64,000 nucleotides of DNA from Neopestalotiopsis rosae (taxonomy: Eukaryota; Ascomycota; Sordariomycetes; Amphisphaeriales; Sporocadaceae), in the NCBI GenBank assembly GCA_023078685.1, contig JALGAS010000011.1, forward strand, positions 124,001-188,000, read 5' to 3'. Made by a program: the position numbers and the translations under genes. Shown here in pieces: positions 45,033-55,683 of the stretch; positions within the stretch are counted from its first letter, which is position 1; every line of letters begins with the position of its first letter. The notes under the pieces were generated by a model. That model was not told where the DNA came from. It made no database searches and worked only from the letters and a program-made list of their open reading frames with translations.

Positions 45033-46529
45033 ATGGACGAGTACGATCTGGTCATCACCAACGCTGTTTGCGTGACGGCGGCTGATGTTTCGCCATATGA
45101 TGTTGCTATTCGAGACGAGAAGATTGCACTGCTGGCACCTTCAGGTTCGCTAAAGAATGCGAAAACCAAGAGATTAATTGACGCCGAGGGCGGATATGTC
45201 ATGCCAGGCGGAATAGACTGTCATGTCCACTTGCAGGAGCCCAGCATGTTTGGAAAGGGCAGTTCGGCGGACAGCTTTGAGACGGGCACCCGATCTGCCA
45301 TCGCTGGAGGAAACACAACAATTGTCGCTTTTGCGCCGCAGCAAAAGAGTCAAGATTCTCTGTTGGAGGCCTTGGAGAACACGCACAAATTGGCCAGGGA
45401 TAATTGCTATTGCGATTATGGTTTCCACCTTCTCGTGTCGAATCCAGGACCCAAAGCACTGTCGGAATTTGATCAGCTGGTCGACAGCGAGGGAATTACC
45501 TCGCTCAAGATCTACATGACATACACGGCTCTGCAGCTCCGCGACAATGAGATCCTGTCCGTCCTGCTCGCCGCCCGCCAGCGGCACATTCTGACCATGA
45601 TCCACGCCGAGAACGGCGACGTGCTCGAGTGGCTGACGGACCAGCTCGAGGCCCAGGGCAAGCTGGCGCCAAAGTACCACTCCAACTCGCGCCCGCCCAT
45701 TCTCGAGTCCGAGGCCACCAACCGCGCCATTGCCCTCTCATCGCTCATCGCCAACACGCCCATCCTGCTCGTGCACGTCAGCGACCCGGCCGCCGCCCTG
45801 CGCATCCGCCAGGCCCAGACGGCCGGCCAGCCCATCTTTGCCGAGACGTGCCCGCAGTACCTCTTCCTCACGCGCGACGACCTCGACCGCCCCGGGTTCG
45901 AGGGCGCCAAGTGCGTGTGCTCGCCGCCCCCGCGCAACGCCGAGGACCAGCTGCAGATCTGGACCGGCCTGCGCAACGGCACCTTCAGCCTGCTGAGCTC
46001 GGACCACTGCCCCTTCCGCTTCGACGACGCCGTCACGGGCAAGAAGACGTGCGTCACGGCCGAGCACCCCGTCGGCAAGTTTCGCTACATCCCCAACGGC
46101 CTCCCCGGCATCGAGACGCGCATGCCGCTGGCCTTTTCCGCTCGCAAGCTCGCCCTGACAAAGTTTGTCGAGGTCACCAGCACCAACGCCGCCAAGCTGT
46201 ATGGGCTGTATCCCCAAAAAGGCAGCATGATCCCCGGTGTGTCGGATGCTGATCTGGTCATCTGGTACCCGGATGGTAGACTGGACGGGCTGGAGGTTAC
46301 AAACAGCATGTTGCATCACGATGTGGATTATACGCCATATGAAGGGCGCAAAGTCAACAACTGGCCCCGATACACCATTATCCGTGGCAAGGTTGTATGG
46401 AATCGGGACGGTGAAGGCTTGGTCGGATCCAAGGGTTATGGACAGTTTGTCAAGAGAAAGCAAGGAACATTGAACGAGATTTGGGAAACTGTGGACGAGC
46501 AAGGAGCATTTGATCTAGAAAGTTTATAG
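45033..46529 (+). CDS. Dihydropyrimidinase / hydantoinase-type amidohydrolase
   Basis: It hydrolyses the cyclic amide of dihydropyrimidines or hydantoins, the second step of reductive pyrimidine breakdown. It is a single exon of 498 aa from the ATG at 45033; a longer upstream frame lacks a better start. Zinc-site motifs are visible: DCHVHLQEP with His 64 and His 66, the lysine expected to be carboxylated at 159 in SLKIYMTY, IHAENGD, LVHVS and SSDHCPF. Length and motifs fit the family; allantoinase is a less likely alternative. The middle (45540-46200) is markedly GC-rich relative to the ends. It is divergent from a peptide transporter. Confidence 0.9.
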   Translation: MDEYDLVITNAVCVTAADVSPYDVAIRDEKIALLAPSGSLKNAKTKRLIDAEGGYVMPGGIDCHVHLQEPSMFGKGSSADSFETGTRSAIAGGNTTIVAFAPQQKSQDSLLEALENTHKLARDNCYCDYGFHLLVSNPGPKALSEFDQLVDSEGITSLKIYMTYTALQLRDNEILSVLLAARQRHILTMIHAENGDVLEWLTDQLEAQGKLAPKYHSNSRPPILESEATNRAIALSSLIANTPILLVHVSDPAAALRIRQAQTAGQPIFAETCPQYLFLTRDDLDRPGFEGAKCVCSPPPRNAEDQLQIWTGLRNGTFSLLSSDHCPFRFDDAVTGKKTCVTAEHPVGKFRYIPNGLPGIETRMPLAFSARKLALTKFVEVTSTNAAKLYGLYPQKGSMIPGVSDADLVIWYPDGRLDGLEVTNSMLHHDVDYTPYEGRKVNNWPRYTIIRGKVVWNRDGEGLVGSKGYGQFVKRKQGTLNEIWETVDEQGAFDLESL

Positions 46530-46745
46530 ATGGAATTTAAGTCACAATGAATAAGCAAGGATTGTACATATCGTACATTTCAACGCGCAAATTTCAGCCA
46601 CGGTTGTTGGAGTCAAGTACAAAAGATGATTTGGAAGCCAATTCAATTTTGTTTCACAACTAACATTCTGATTAATAGTACAGCTAGGGTAAAAGCAGAA
46701 ACCTCCCAATTAAGGCTGCTAAACATGGTACTACAAGAGTCCGCC

Positions 46746-48101
46746 TCAGTAGGGCTTCCTCTTTGCAAAATGCATCAAGCTGTTCGACACATCATAGGCA
46801 ACGACATAGTTTCTCTGCCAGACGGCACCAATGATGAAGCTGCTGCCGGCCGTGTTTGGGCCGCCGTCGGCAAAAGCGCTAAAGCACACGTCCTCGTAGC
46901 CCGGCAGACCGTTGAGGCTGCGCACAATCATGTCCTGCGGGTCCATGGGCATCTCGACGCCGTCAATGATGTAGGCAGCGTACGGCGCCGTAGCGTCGCA
47001 ATCGACCGTGTAGTAGTCGAGGGTGGAATTGTACGCGGCCGGCGGGTCGAACAGGGCGTTGAGCGCCTTGGTCGCCGCCGTGGGGATAAAGTTAGGCGAG
47101 GTTCCGCTGTCGACAATGGTCTCAAACGAAGCCGTGGTGGCAAGGTCAGTAACGGTACCGTTGGCGCCATACTTGAGCTTGGCATTCACATTGTACCACG
47201 TATACTCGCTGCCGTCCTTGACAATGTCCACGCTGGTGAATGGTGCTTCATAGTAGGTGTCTGGCACCAGACCACCGAGTGCCATCAGACCAGCGGGCGC
47301 CAAGGGGGAAGTTCCCTGCGGCACGCGATCAATGACCAAGGTGAAAATACCATCCGAAACAATATCCTCCTTGATCATGGTGGTGAACAGCGGATCATAC
47401 TCGACGTATTTGCCGCTTGTCCGGTTACGACCAGAGGTGATGGCGGGGTATCCGAGGCCGAGCAGGCCCGAGGATGCATCGTCGCCGATCCATGCCGCAT
47501 AGTTGACGAGGGCAACCTGCTGTTTCGGCACGGTCAGGCCACCGAGCGTGATGGGCGCGTAACCCATGTCGCCCTTGAGCGTCTCTCCTTCGGGAAAATA
47601 GCTGATGGAGAAGGACTCATCAGTAATGTTGGTAAAGGAGCCTTTGGAGGAGTCATAAAGCGGTCCGAATCCACATGCCTCCTGGTTGAGGGGCACCTTG
47701 GTCTCAATATCGACGCATTGCAGATCGCTGGAGACAACCCACGAGTCAGAGCTTCCGGTGTCGATGAAGCTGATGAACTGCTGCCCAGGAGACCCATCCG
47801 TGTTGCCCCAAGTGAGGTTTACGGTCGGGTAGATGCCGCTGAAGAGAGTGTTGACCGTCTGATTTCCCGTTGCCGCACGTTTGCCGAGTTTCTGGGCGGC
47901 GATGCGCTCGCGGACCGGGCTTCGGAGGTGGTCAGGCTTGGGGTTTTGGAGCAATTGAACCAGACCCTCTGCTGGCGCCTCGGCGATGGAAATGTCACCT
48001 CGGCGGAACAGTGGCCCGCTATACGCCGGTTCTCCGTTTGAACTGACGGCGGCCGCGTTCGCAGCTGCGAGGCCAAGAGCGAGTAACAGTGATTGCTGCA
48101 T
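46746..48101 (-). CDS. Secreted pepsin-like aspartic protease (A1)
   Basis: It is a single exon of 451 aa. The start at 48101 begins a signal peptide (MQQSLLLALGLAAANAAA); an ATG-less extension upstream is discounted. The propeptide ends with KR at residues 74-75. Both catalytic aspartates are present, D114 in FIDTGSSDSW and D331 in IVDSGTSPNF, along with the flap region and IIGAVWQRNYVVAYD near the end. There are several N-glycosylation sites. No GPI signal is clear at the C-terminus, so I expect a soluble secreted enzyme active at acid pH. Confidence 0.93.
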   Translation of the reverse strand: MQQSLLLALGLAAANAAAVSSNGEPAYSGPLFRRGDISIAEAPAEGLVQLLQNPKPDHLRSPVRERIAAQKLGKRAATGNQTVNTLFSGIYPTVNLTWGNTDGSPGQQFISFIDTGSSDSWVVSSDLQCVDIETKVPLNQEACGFGPLYDSSKGSFTNITDESFSISYFPEGETLKGDMGYAPITLGGLTVPKQQVALVNYAAWIGDDASSGLLGLGYPAITSGRNRTSGKYVEYDPLFTTMIKEDIVSDGIFTLVIDRVPQGTSPLAPAGLMALGGLVPDTYYEAPFTSVDIVKDGSEYTWYNVNAKLKYGANGTVTDLATTASFETIVDSGTSPNFIPTAATKALNALFDPPAAYNSTLDYYTVDCDATAPYAAYIIDGVEMPMDPQDMIVRSLNGLPGYEDVCFSAFADGGPNTAGSSFIIGAVWQRNYVVAYDVSNSLMHFAKRKPY

Positions 48102-49416
48102 ACTGAGACGATTTGCAGGTTGCCAGCCAAGACTCAAGAGTGCTCACGCCCAGAGTCTTGGAGTTTGCGACCGAGCAGCTTTTTGTTCAGCTGGTCGCAA
48201 TGGACGTCTGGGTCTCGCCATTGTCGTACAGAACGGCCCTAGTTCAGAGCTCATGTTTCGCTATAATTAATGAACCATTTTGGAAGGTCCCTTGTAGCCT
48301 AATTCATCTGTAGATTATCGAGGGTGGCGATCGAAGCTTAAACGAGAACGGGTGGGAATTCGTGTCCAATCATTGTATTAGGACTTTCCTCTTTGGGACA
48401 CACCATCCGCATCAGCAAACTCAACCACAAGGGGAGGTTAAAATCTCATCCCATCTCAAAGTTGCCAGGTCGCAATGACGCATCTATCACAAAGAGAAAC
48501 ATTGCGTTTCATGCCCTCAGGTTCCGTAGGACATCTGCGATCACCCGTCCGGGCATGCTACCCCTATGGACATGTTTGGCTTTCCATCGGCTTCCATCAA
48601 TGGTGAATAGGCCATAGTGTTGCGGCAAGTCCGGGGCGCGCTGAACTTCACTCAAGCAGGGTTATGCTTGTTTGTTGTCACTGACTGATAAGGTCCGGCA
48701 ATCAGCTCTGCGATGATAAACAACCGGTTCTCGCAATTATATGGGGCTGACTGTTTGTCACTGCCAGCATGGTCACCTTGCGACTGGTGGAAATCATTCG
48801 ACATAAACATGGCTCATAACTGCCATGTTTTCCCTCATCGTTACTCTCCTGCTACATCGTGGAGCAGTGGGCTAGTATGGGGGAATGTGGCCCTAGAGCA
48901 CCTTGTGCCTTGGAAGCAGTGCGGAGTAGAGGGGAACTACCAGACACGATCAGACGAATAGAAGGCGTATCTACCATGGCCAGGATGGACTGGAGATCAG
49001 GAACGCGCATAATCGGCGAATTTCGAGTGAACAAGCATTCGACAGGGACGAATCCTATACCGCCATTTGGCAGTATGGAGAAGGGGAACTGTATTCCCCT
49101 ATCCTCCGCTAAGCTGATCCCTTGATCGCTCGAAACGGGTCTCTGGGCTCTGGAATTCAGTCGTGATTGGCCGCCTTGAGTTGGAGCCACACGACAACGC
49201 ATCAACTCCCAAGCGTTGCATGGTTGAATAGAAGCCATGGCCAAGTGCGACTGACGATGACTCTGCCCTTCAAAACATCCGTGTGCGGCCTGGGCGCTGC
49301 TCATATCAGTGACGGACGATGCTGCGCATTGTATACGGGACAGGAGCCCGCTCACTCATCCCAAATCTGCGACAATCTTCTATACACAGCACATCCGAAC
49401 CGGGTGAAATATTATC
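48102..49416. other. Intergenic, 1.3 kb
   Basis: Overlapping short frames on both strands at 48852-49481 have no domain. I see no gene. Confidence 0.5.
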
Positions 49417-50334
49417 ATGGAGCAGTTGATCAGGACTCTCAGCATGCCGCAGAGAAATGGAGGCGGCGGCAAGCTGTATAGAATTGGATCGGGGCCAATG
49501 TCTGTGGTCAAGATGATCGAGGCTGGCCAGCACTTGTGGAGAGCGACGCAGGACGTCGATAGCATTCCCAAAGCCATCACCATCATCAATGAGGCCATTC
49601 CCGTATTCCAGGTCATGGCAAAATCCATTTGCGACAGCACAAAGGTTGCCACATCATTCGGCAACATCGCCGCACAACTGGGCACCATCGGCAACTTGGT
49701 CGTCACTTGCCAAGGAGTCAAGGCATTGCAACTCATTGCATCGCAGCTCAAAGATATGAACGATACCCTCCAGGCGCAGACGGCGTTACTGTCGATCGAG
49801 AAGTTCCCGCAGGCGGTCTACGACATCATCGAAGAAGCTCTACACAACTACCAGGACACTGACGAAATTTCGAATTGGTTCTTTGTGTATCACCCGGACA
49901 CATTGTGGACGCCTGGATTCCACCGACTCGTCAAGGACAAGGGACTTCACCGCCGGTTCTGCGGACACAGCAACCAGCTCGACGCGGCAATCGTGTATAT
50001 GCTCGCCGCTCGAGAGTATTCGGAGAGGGCTAATCGCAATGCCAACAAGGGTGCAAAGAACAAGCGTAAAGTCCGGCTACATCTACTGATCCCGGCATAC
50101 CAGCCAGTGCTCATCAAAGATCCTGTGAGGTTCCCTGATGCACTTGGTGACTTCATGGTCCACGGAAAGATACACAACAGCACGCCGTTGGTGTGGATAA
50201 ATATCGACCAAGACCAGGAGCATTGCCTGAGCGGAGTAGGAAGATGGCGACCACCCAGCCCGAAATGGTTTGAAGCCATGTTCAACCAGCGGTTGGAGCC
50301 CAAGACTCGTGAACTGGGCAAGCCGCTTCCGTAA
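49417..50334 (+). CDS. Hypothetical fungal protein, 305 aa
   Basis: I do not recognise the family. It is a single open frame of normal coding character. Residues 25-130 are helical and moderately hydrophobic (GNIAAQLGTIGNLVVTCQGVKALQLIASQL), followed by a segment rich in Trp, His and Arg (NWFFVYHPDTLWTPGFHRLVKDK). A basic stretch, NRNANKGAKNKRKVRLHLL, leads into a C-terminal domain ending WIN...GVGRWRPPSPKWFEAMF. There is no signal peptide. The early helical, glycine-punctuated region is reminiscent of N-terminal signalling domains of fungal NLR-type proteins, but this is a weak impression. Confidence 0.65.
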   Translation: MEQLIRTLSMPQRNGGGGKLYRIGSGPMSVVKMIEAGQHLWRATQDVDSIPKAITIINEAIPVFQVMAKSICDSTKVATSFGNIAAQLGTIGNLVVTCQGVKALQLIASQLKDMNDTLQAQTALLSIEKFPQAVYDIIEEALHNYQDTDEISNWFFVYHPDTLWTPGFHRLVKDKGLHRRFCGHSNQLDAAIVYMLAAREYSERANRNANKGAKNKRKVRLHLLIPAYQPVLIKDPVRFPDALGDFMVHGKIHNSTPLVWINIDQDQEHCLSGVGRWRPPSPKWFEAMFNQRLEPKTRELGKPLP

Positions 50335-51066
50335 GATGAGAGTGGATGTATATGCCGCAGACATGGTTTTCGCGAGATCACGGAAAGATGTTCGAGGGAG
50401 ATGGGAAACAGTGATGGGATTCGGTGTTCGTGGCCAGGTTGCTGCTAGTATCAGCGCGAGATGATTTTTTTGAAGAGATTTTATATACCATGAAAGAAAT
50501 GTTACGACGGGGAGGAAAGAACGCTGCCATGAAGGAAGCAGCTAAGGTTAAGAGAGTTGACTGGGCGTCCGATCAAGATCGAAGAGAAGCAAGGCGCGGG
50601 AACTTCTGAGGAAATTCACTTTCCTTCAAAGACAGAAATTACACAACTAGATACCAAGAATCAAATGAGTACACAATTTTTCGAGTCGACGAAAGAGCCG
50701 GGGAAGCTGCACAATATACTAGGATACCGATTGACAATGATCATATATCGATGTACTTTTTAGTGATTGGATGGTCCAGCTATACATGCTAACAAGTGCC
50801 CTACGAGTATGCTTACTGGCGTGCTGTAAAAGTGTGTGCTACGCGACCAACCCCACTAAAAGCAGAGCTGCTGCATTGCGGCGGGTCGTTTCCGCGTAGT
50901 AGCTGCTCAGTGCTCACCTCTAGCTAAGCCAAGCTCCAAGAAAAACATCCCACTGTAAAATTGCCGACTGACGTACGTACCTAAACCCAAGCTTTAGGTC
51001 TACATCACGAATCAACAGCCATTGAGGGATCCTGCGGCACATTGAAACTGCCCGCTCTTCGGCTTC
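50335..51066. other. Intergenic, 0.7 kb
   Basis: Promoter of the WW/FF protein; nothing else is supported. Confidence 0.5.
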
Positions 51067-52896
51067 ATGCTCAAATCAACGTACAAGCCCTCGGCGCATG
51101 CTCCGCCGCCTCTACCTGCAGGATGGACGGAGCACAAGGCGCCGACGGGCCATACGTATTACTACAACGCCGCGACCAAAGAGTCGACCTACAAGAGACC
51201 TGGCGCTGAACTTGCCGTCTCGTCCGCGCCGCCACCGCCGCCGTCTGCCCCTTCCTCCTCGCTGCCGGCTCAGGACCCGCGAGCAAGCTATCGCCAGTAC
51301 TCAGCAGCAGTCGGGTCTCTGGCTGATCCGTCGGCCGCCAACGCCTTCCTCGCCCAGTACGGCCCGCAACCACACGGCCCAGCAGGGCGTGGCGACGCCA
51401 ACAACAATGCGCGGGGACGGGGCGGACATCACAGAGGAGGCGGCGACCGACCCAAACCCGAGCCCCACGATCGGCCCAAATCCAAGGTGGTCATCCCTGG
51501 CTTCGAGCCTTGGACTCTCGTCTACACAAAGTATGGGCGACGCTTCGCGTACCATCCCGAGAAGAATGCGAGCTACTGGCGGATACCGGAGAAACTGATG
51601 AAGGGCATTATCGAGCTGGACATTCAAAGCGCAAAAGAAAAGGCCGAGCGAGCGGCACGGGTTGAAGCTGGAGAAGCCAATGGCAACTCGGCCGAAGAAA
51701 CTACCGCATCAGCGTCGGCCGAAGCGGCGCAAACGACAGGCGATGTCGAGATGCAAGACGAGGATGAAGAGGAGCAGGAAGAGCTAGGGTCAGACTACGA
51801 GGAAGTCGAGGTGACCGACGACGAAGGCGCCGAAGGCGCGGAAGGAGAAGAAGGAGATGACGAGCACCCTTCGAAACGCCAGCGCACCGAGGAAGCAGCC
51901 GATGATCTACCGGCCGAGTTCACCGAAGACGATATAGCATTTCAGCTGCAGGCCATGGGGGCAGACTACGGTCTCGACCCCGGCGAGTACGACGACGGAA
52001 CGGACCCTTCAACCTGGCCCGAAGGCGCCGAGGGCTTTACCTTGTCCGACGATGACGCGCGAGACCTGTTCAAGGACATGCTGAGTGATTATAACATCAG
52101 TCCATTTTCAACATGGGACAAGTTGCTGGAAGACGGTAAGATCATTGACGATCCAAGATATACTGTGCTCCCGAATATGAAGAGTCGTAAGGATGTTTGG
52201 GAAGAGTGGTCACGGGAACAAATTCAAGTCATCAAGGAGCGCCGGCAGAAAGAAGAAAGGAAGGATCCTCGCATCCCGTACCTCGCATTCTTGAAGGAAA
52301 AGGCCAACCCAAAACTATACTGGCCCGAGTTCAAGCGAAAGTACAGAAAAGAAGAGCCCATGCGCGACACGTCCTTGATTGACAAGGATCGCGAAAAGCT
52401 CTACCGCGAATACATTAGCAGATTGAAGATGCCAATCGACACGCTCAAGAAGGACTTGACGACCCTTCTCAAGAGCATCCCGACGAGGCACCTGAATAAC
52501 AAGACAATGCTCGAGAACCTGCCAAGTCAGGTTTTGGCGGATATCAGATATGTGTCCTTGGATGCAAAGACACGAGACCCGCTGATCTTGGCATATATTG
52601 AGACTCTGCCCTCACCCCCAGAGGAAGGTGAGGCCGCAGAGGATGAAGCAGCACAAAAAGCACGAGATGATAGGCAGAAACGAGAGAAGGCGCTGGCGGA
52701 GAGAGAGAGGCAGGTTGCAGAAGAGAAGCGGAGACAGAAACGGCAACTCGAGCACGGCCGGGCAGCGCTGAGAGAGGAAGAGCGGGAATTAGAGGCGGCA
52801 ATGAAGATTAGCAAGCAGGGCATTCATAGTCAATTGCTCAAGGAGAGGGAGAAGGGCGTCCTCGATGAAGGCGCTGAAAAGGAGGGGAGCGAATAG
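51067..52896 (+). CDS. WW/FF-domain pre-mRNA splicing factor (Urn1/Dre4-like)
   Basis: It is a single exon of 609 aa. A WW domain lies at residues about 17-46 (GWTEHKAPTGHTYYYNAATK), binding proline-rich partners. A Gly/Arg-rich linker and a second degenerate WW-like segment (PWTLVYTKYGRRFAYHP) follow, then an acidic stretch at about 220-275 ending in a nuclear signal SKRQR. An FF domain starts at LFKDMLSDYNISPFSTWDKLL, with a second FF-like region around YLAFLKEKANPKLYWPEFKRKYR. The C-terminus is a charged coiled coil. Proteins of this make-up associate with spliceosomes or elongating RNA polymerase II. It is probably a core gene. Confidence 0.88.
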   Translation: MLKSTYKPSAHAPPPLPAGWTEHKAPTGHTYYYNAATKESTYKRPGAELAVSSAPPPPPSAPSSSLPAQDPRASYRQYSAAVGSLADPSAANAFLAQYGPQPHGPAGRGDANNNARGRGGHHRGGGDRPKPEPHDRPKSKVVIPGFEPWTLVYTKYGRRFAYHPEKNASYWRIPEKLMKGIIELDIQSAKEKAERAARVEAGEANGNSAEETTASASAEAAQTTGDVEMQDEDEEEQEELGSDYEEVEVTDDEGAEGAEGEEGDDEHPSKRQRTEEAADDLPAEFTEDDIAFQLQAMGADYGLDPGEYDDGTDPSTWPEGAEGFTLSDDDARDLFKDMLSDYNISPFSTWDKLLEDGKIIDDPRYTVLPNMKSRKDVWEEWSREQIQVIKERRQKEERKDPRIPYLAFLKEKANPKLYWPEFKRKYRKEEPMRDTSLIDKDREKLYREYISRLKMPIDTLKKDLTTLLKSIPTRHLNNKTMLENLPSQVLADIRYVSLDAKTRDPLILAYIETLPSPPEEGEAAEDEAAQKARDDRQKREKALAERERQVAEEKRRQKRQLEHGRAALREEERELEAAMKISKQGIHSQLLKEREKGVLDEGAEKEGSE

Positions 52897-53082
52897 ATGT
52901 ACAGACACTTCACGAATATCATGCATATAAAACATGATACACTCATAAAGACTTTGCTTGTTCAAAAAAGTTTCATCAATGTTCATTTACTACCCGGGAT
53001 TACCAGGTACGCTAAGTTTCAACGTTTCTTTATATCTCTTTCATAGCTTGATCTTTGCAGCGTGGTCTTCTCCATCATGCAT

Positions 53083-54291
53083 TCAGATCAACCAGGTGTC
53101 GAACCAGGTAACGGCCTGGACAAAGGCCTGCTCCTTGGCGAACTTTTCAATCTTCTTGCTGGTGTCGCAGCGGACGGTGAAGCCGTGCACGGTCTGGGAG
53201 TAGAGGTTGATCTGGTAGGGGAGGCCGCCCTTGGCGAGGATCTGCTCGGCCTTGTGGCGGTTCTCGGCGGGGAAGATCTCGTCCGTCTCGGCGGCGGCGA
53301 TGGAGAGGGGTCCCTTGAAGCCGGCGAGCTCGTCCTCGTCTACGAACGAGGGGTGGGCAAAGTAGCCGACCGAGATCTCGGGGAAGTGGCGGGCGACGTA
53401 CTGAAAAAGACATTGTGGTTAGATACCCATGGGCAGAAAAAAAAAGGTTTGGAATTGGGAGTTCAACATACCTTGGCACCGAAGCAGTAACCGACGGCAC
53501 CTAGCTTCTTGACGCCCTTCTCCTCCTTGAGGTACTTGATGGCGACCTCGACAATGGGGTCGACGGCCTCCTTGGTGTGGGGGTTGTTGCCGTCGCTGCC
53601 CTTTGTGAGCCAGGCCATGAAGTCGAACTCGCCGGTGCGGTTCAGGGAGAGGGGGTCGCCGTTGAACAGGTCAATGATGAGGCACAGGTAGCCGTTGGCG
53701 GCGAACTGGTCGGCCATGAGCTTGCTGTTCTGCCAGATGCTGATGACGTCGGGAAGGTACAGGATGGCGGCATCCTTGTGGGCCTTCTCGGGGGCGGGCG
53801 TGGCCAGGTAGGCGTCGTACTTGCCGACCTTGAAGTCGGTGCCGGTGGGAGTACCCCTGTGGATTGGATTTGGTCAGTTCATGGTGTTTCTCGCTTGTCT
53901 GGATCTTTCAAGATTCAGTTCTGCTGGTGTGGGCGGATAAGTGTTGAGTCGACAATGGCGAGGAAAGCTCCGAAGCTTCCCATCCACATTGCAAGGCCTG
54001 ATCTGAACAAAACAAGCTCGGAAGAAACTTGAGAATAGCTTCCAAAATGCTGTTCAGAGCTTCAAGGCCACTGACAATCTTCATTGGCTGAAGAATATGC
54101 ATATTGATCCTGTCAGCCCAGCATAGATTGCTAGCAGTATACACTGCAGCTCGCTCCCATGCCGAGGCCGACGGATGGCGGGGTAGATTGGGATAGGTGC
54201 CAGCAAGCTGACGTAACAGGGAGACATTGTCAACTCACTCGTGCAGGGAGCCGACAGTGCAGCACTTGGAGGGAGCAGCAGCCAAAGACAT
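53083..54291 (-). CDS. Dienelactone hydrolase-family enzyme
   Basis: This is an alpha/beta-hydrolase that opens dienelactones or related esters in the cytosol. Exons on the minus strand are 54291-54239, 53856-53472 and 53400-53083, summing to 252 codons (251 aa), the family's usual length. The triad is visible: Cys 142 in GYCFGAK, Asp 186 in AAETDEIFP and His 218 in TVHGFTVR. The first intron (53857-54238, 382 nt) is far longer than others here; the second is 71 nt. Exon 1 ends at a GTGAGT donor after a conserved CCTVGSLHE. Confidence 0.92.
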
Positions 54292-55683
54292 TTTTGCGGT
54301 TGGTTTTTTTTGGTGAAAGACTTTGAAAATATGTGTTTACTAGAGGGTATCTGATATTGCAAGACTTTGAAATGTTTTTCAGAGGTCGGGAAGGGCGAAG
54401 AAGTAAGAGGACTATATACTTTAGCCCCCTGCAACCGCGGGCGGATGAGGGGCATCCAGAATAATTGCACCGACTCCAGAGCCCTGGGGCGGGCGAACTG
54501 GACGTTCGGACTCTCAACTGAGTCCTGACAAAGTTATTACCTGCCTGCCAGGCTGCCCGTAATGCATCATCATGGTGGGGTGGCATCTGGGCCTAGGAAC
54601 ACTATCGAAGCCGGAACCCAGAAAAAAACTTCGACGCACATCATTCCAACCTCCATTGTCCAGGTACATGCAGGAGGGCATGCAGCGTACACGTGTAGTA
54701 AGATGTAGCGGGCAGTGATACACGTGTAGATCAGATTGGAAGCACACTATCTCTGCTGTGTAATACATAATAAGCTGGAGATCACTAAGGACCAGCCAGA
54801 CTCGACCAACAGGCAAGCAGGCAACTCTTCTCGCATGAAAGTCGGCATTGCGTCAAAACGGCAGAAGCTTTTCTCCAACTCCACCGCCCACCTAGGTGAA
54901 ATGCTGCTTCACTGCCAGAAAGGTACGGAAAAGCCCACGGACGGGTTACAACATCCCGGTATGCGGACCAGGACCCAGTTACCAGTGCTGTAGGGTTACT
55001 TGCTTGCTGGGTATGCCCAGGCATATCGGGGCATTTCCTAGGGAAACACTGGCCCACCTTTGACACGCCTTGTTCCACTGGGCCCCTATTGGATTGGCAG
55101 TGCTACCTAGCATCTATCATGATCGATTTCTGGTTGCTGGGCTGCTGGCTGCTCAGTGCTGGCTGGCTTCTGGCATGTCCGCTCTACATCCGCACTTGCG
55201 CTACGGATACCAAACACGGTACACCATCGTCCCTCCGTATTTAGTGTAGGTGGGCAGCCGAAGCCGGCTTCGTGCCCTTCCAAATTTTGAAACCCCCTAT
55301 CCGCGGCGGAACGTTGCCGCTAGCTTGTGCCTCGGCGACCTCTGACCGCATTTGTATTGCTAACAAGTTGCATTGGTTTCGGCGGACTTTCTGTTCCTAG
55401 CTTCAAACAAGAGTCAGTATGCATAGGAAGGGAGAGTATAGGGCTTGTTGGTGTTGCTTTGAGGACGATCATATAATATGTGCGCGGTTTTATAGCCATT
55501 AATGGGTCTGGCTTTGTCTTTATCAGTCAACCATTGGTCATCAAGGTCACCGAGGCTGCATCAGTACTATGCTTTACCAAGGCTGAAGGAAATAATGGGT
55601 CAGATGCAGATGCAACATGCTCAATTGGTTTCTCTACGCATGAAACGGGCAATGGCGGTGTATGTTGCAACCACTGATATACC
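54292..55683. other. Intergenic, 1.4 kb
   Basis: It contains repeated CTGGCTGG-type simple sequence around 55135-55175 and no supported gene. Confidence 0.5.

Noticed and set aside
45738..46502. 254-codon minus-strand frame opposite the dihydropyrimidinase
   Set aside because: Antisense shadow of GC-rich codons; the plus strand has all amidohydrolase motifs.
46626..48041. 471-codon plus-strand frame opposite the aspartic protease
   Set aside because: Antisense shadow; both catalytic Asp motifs are on the minus strand.
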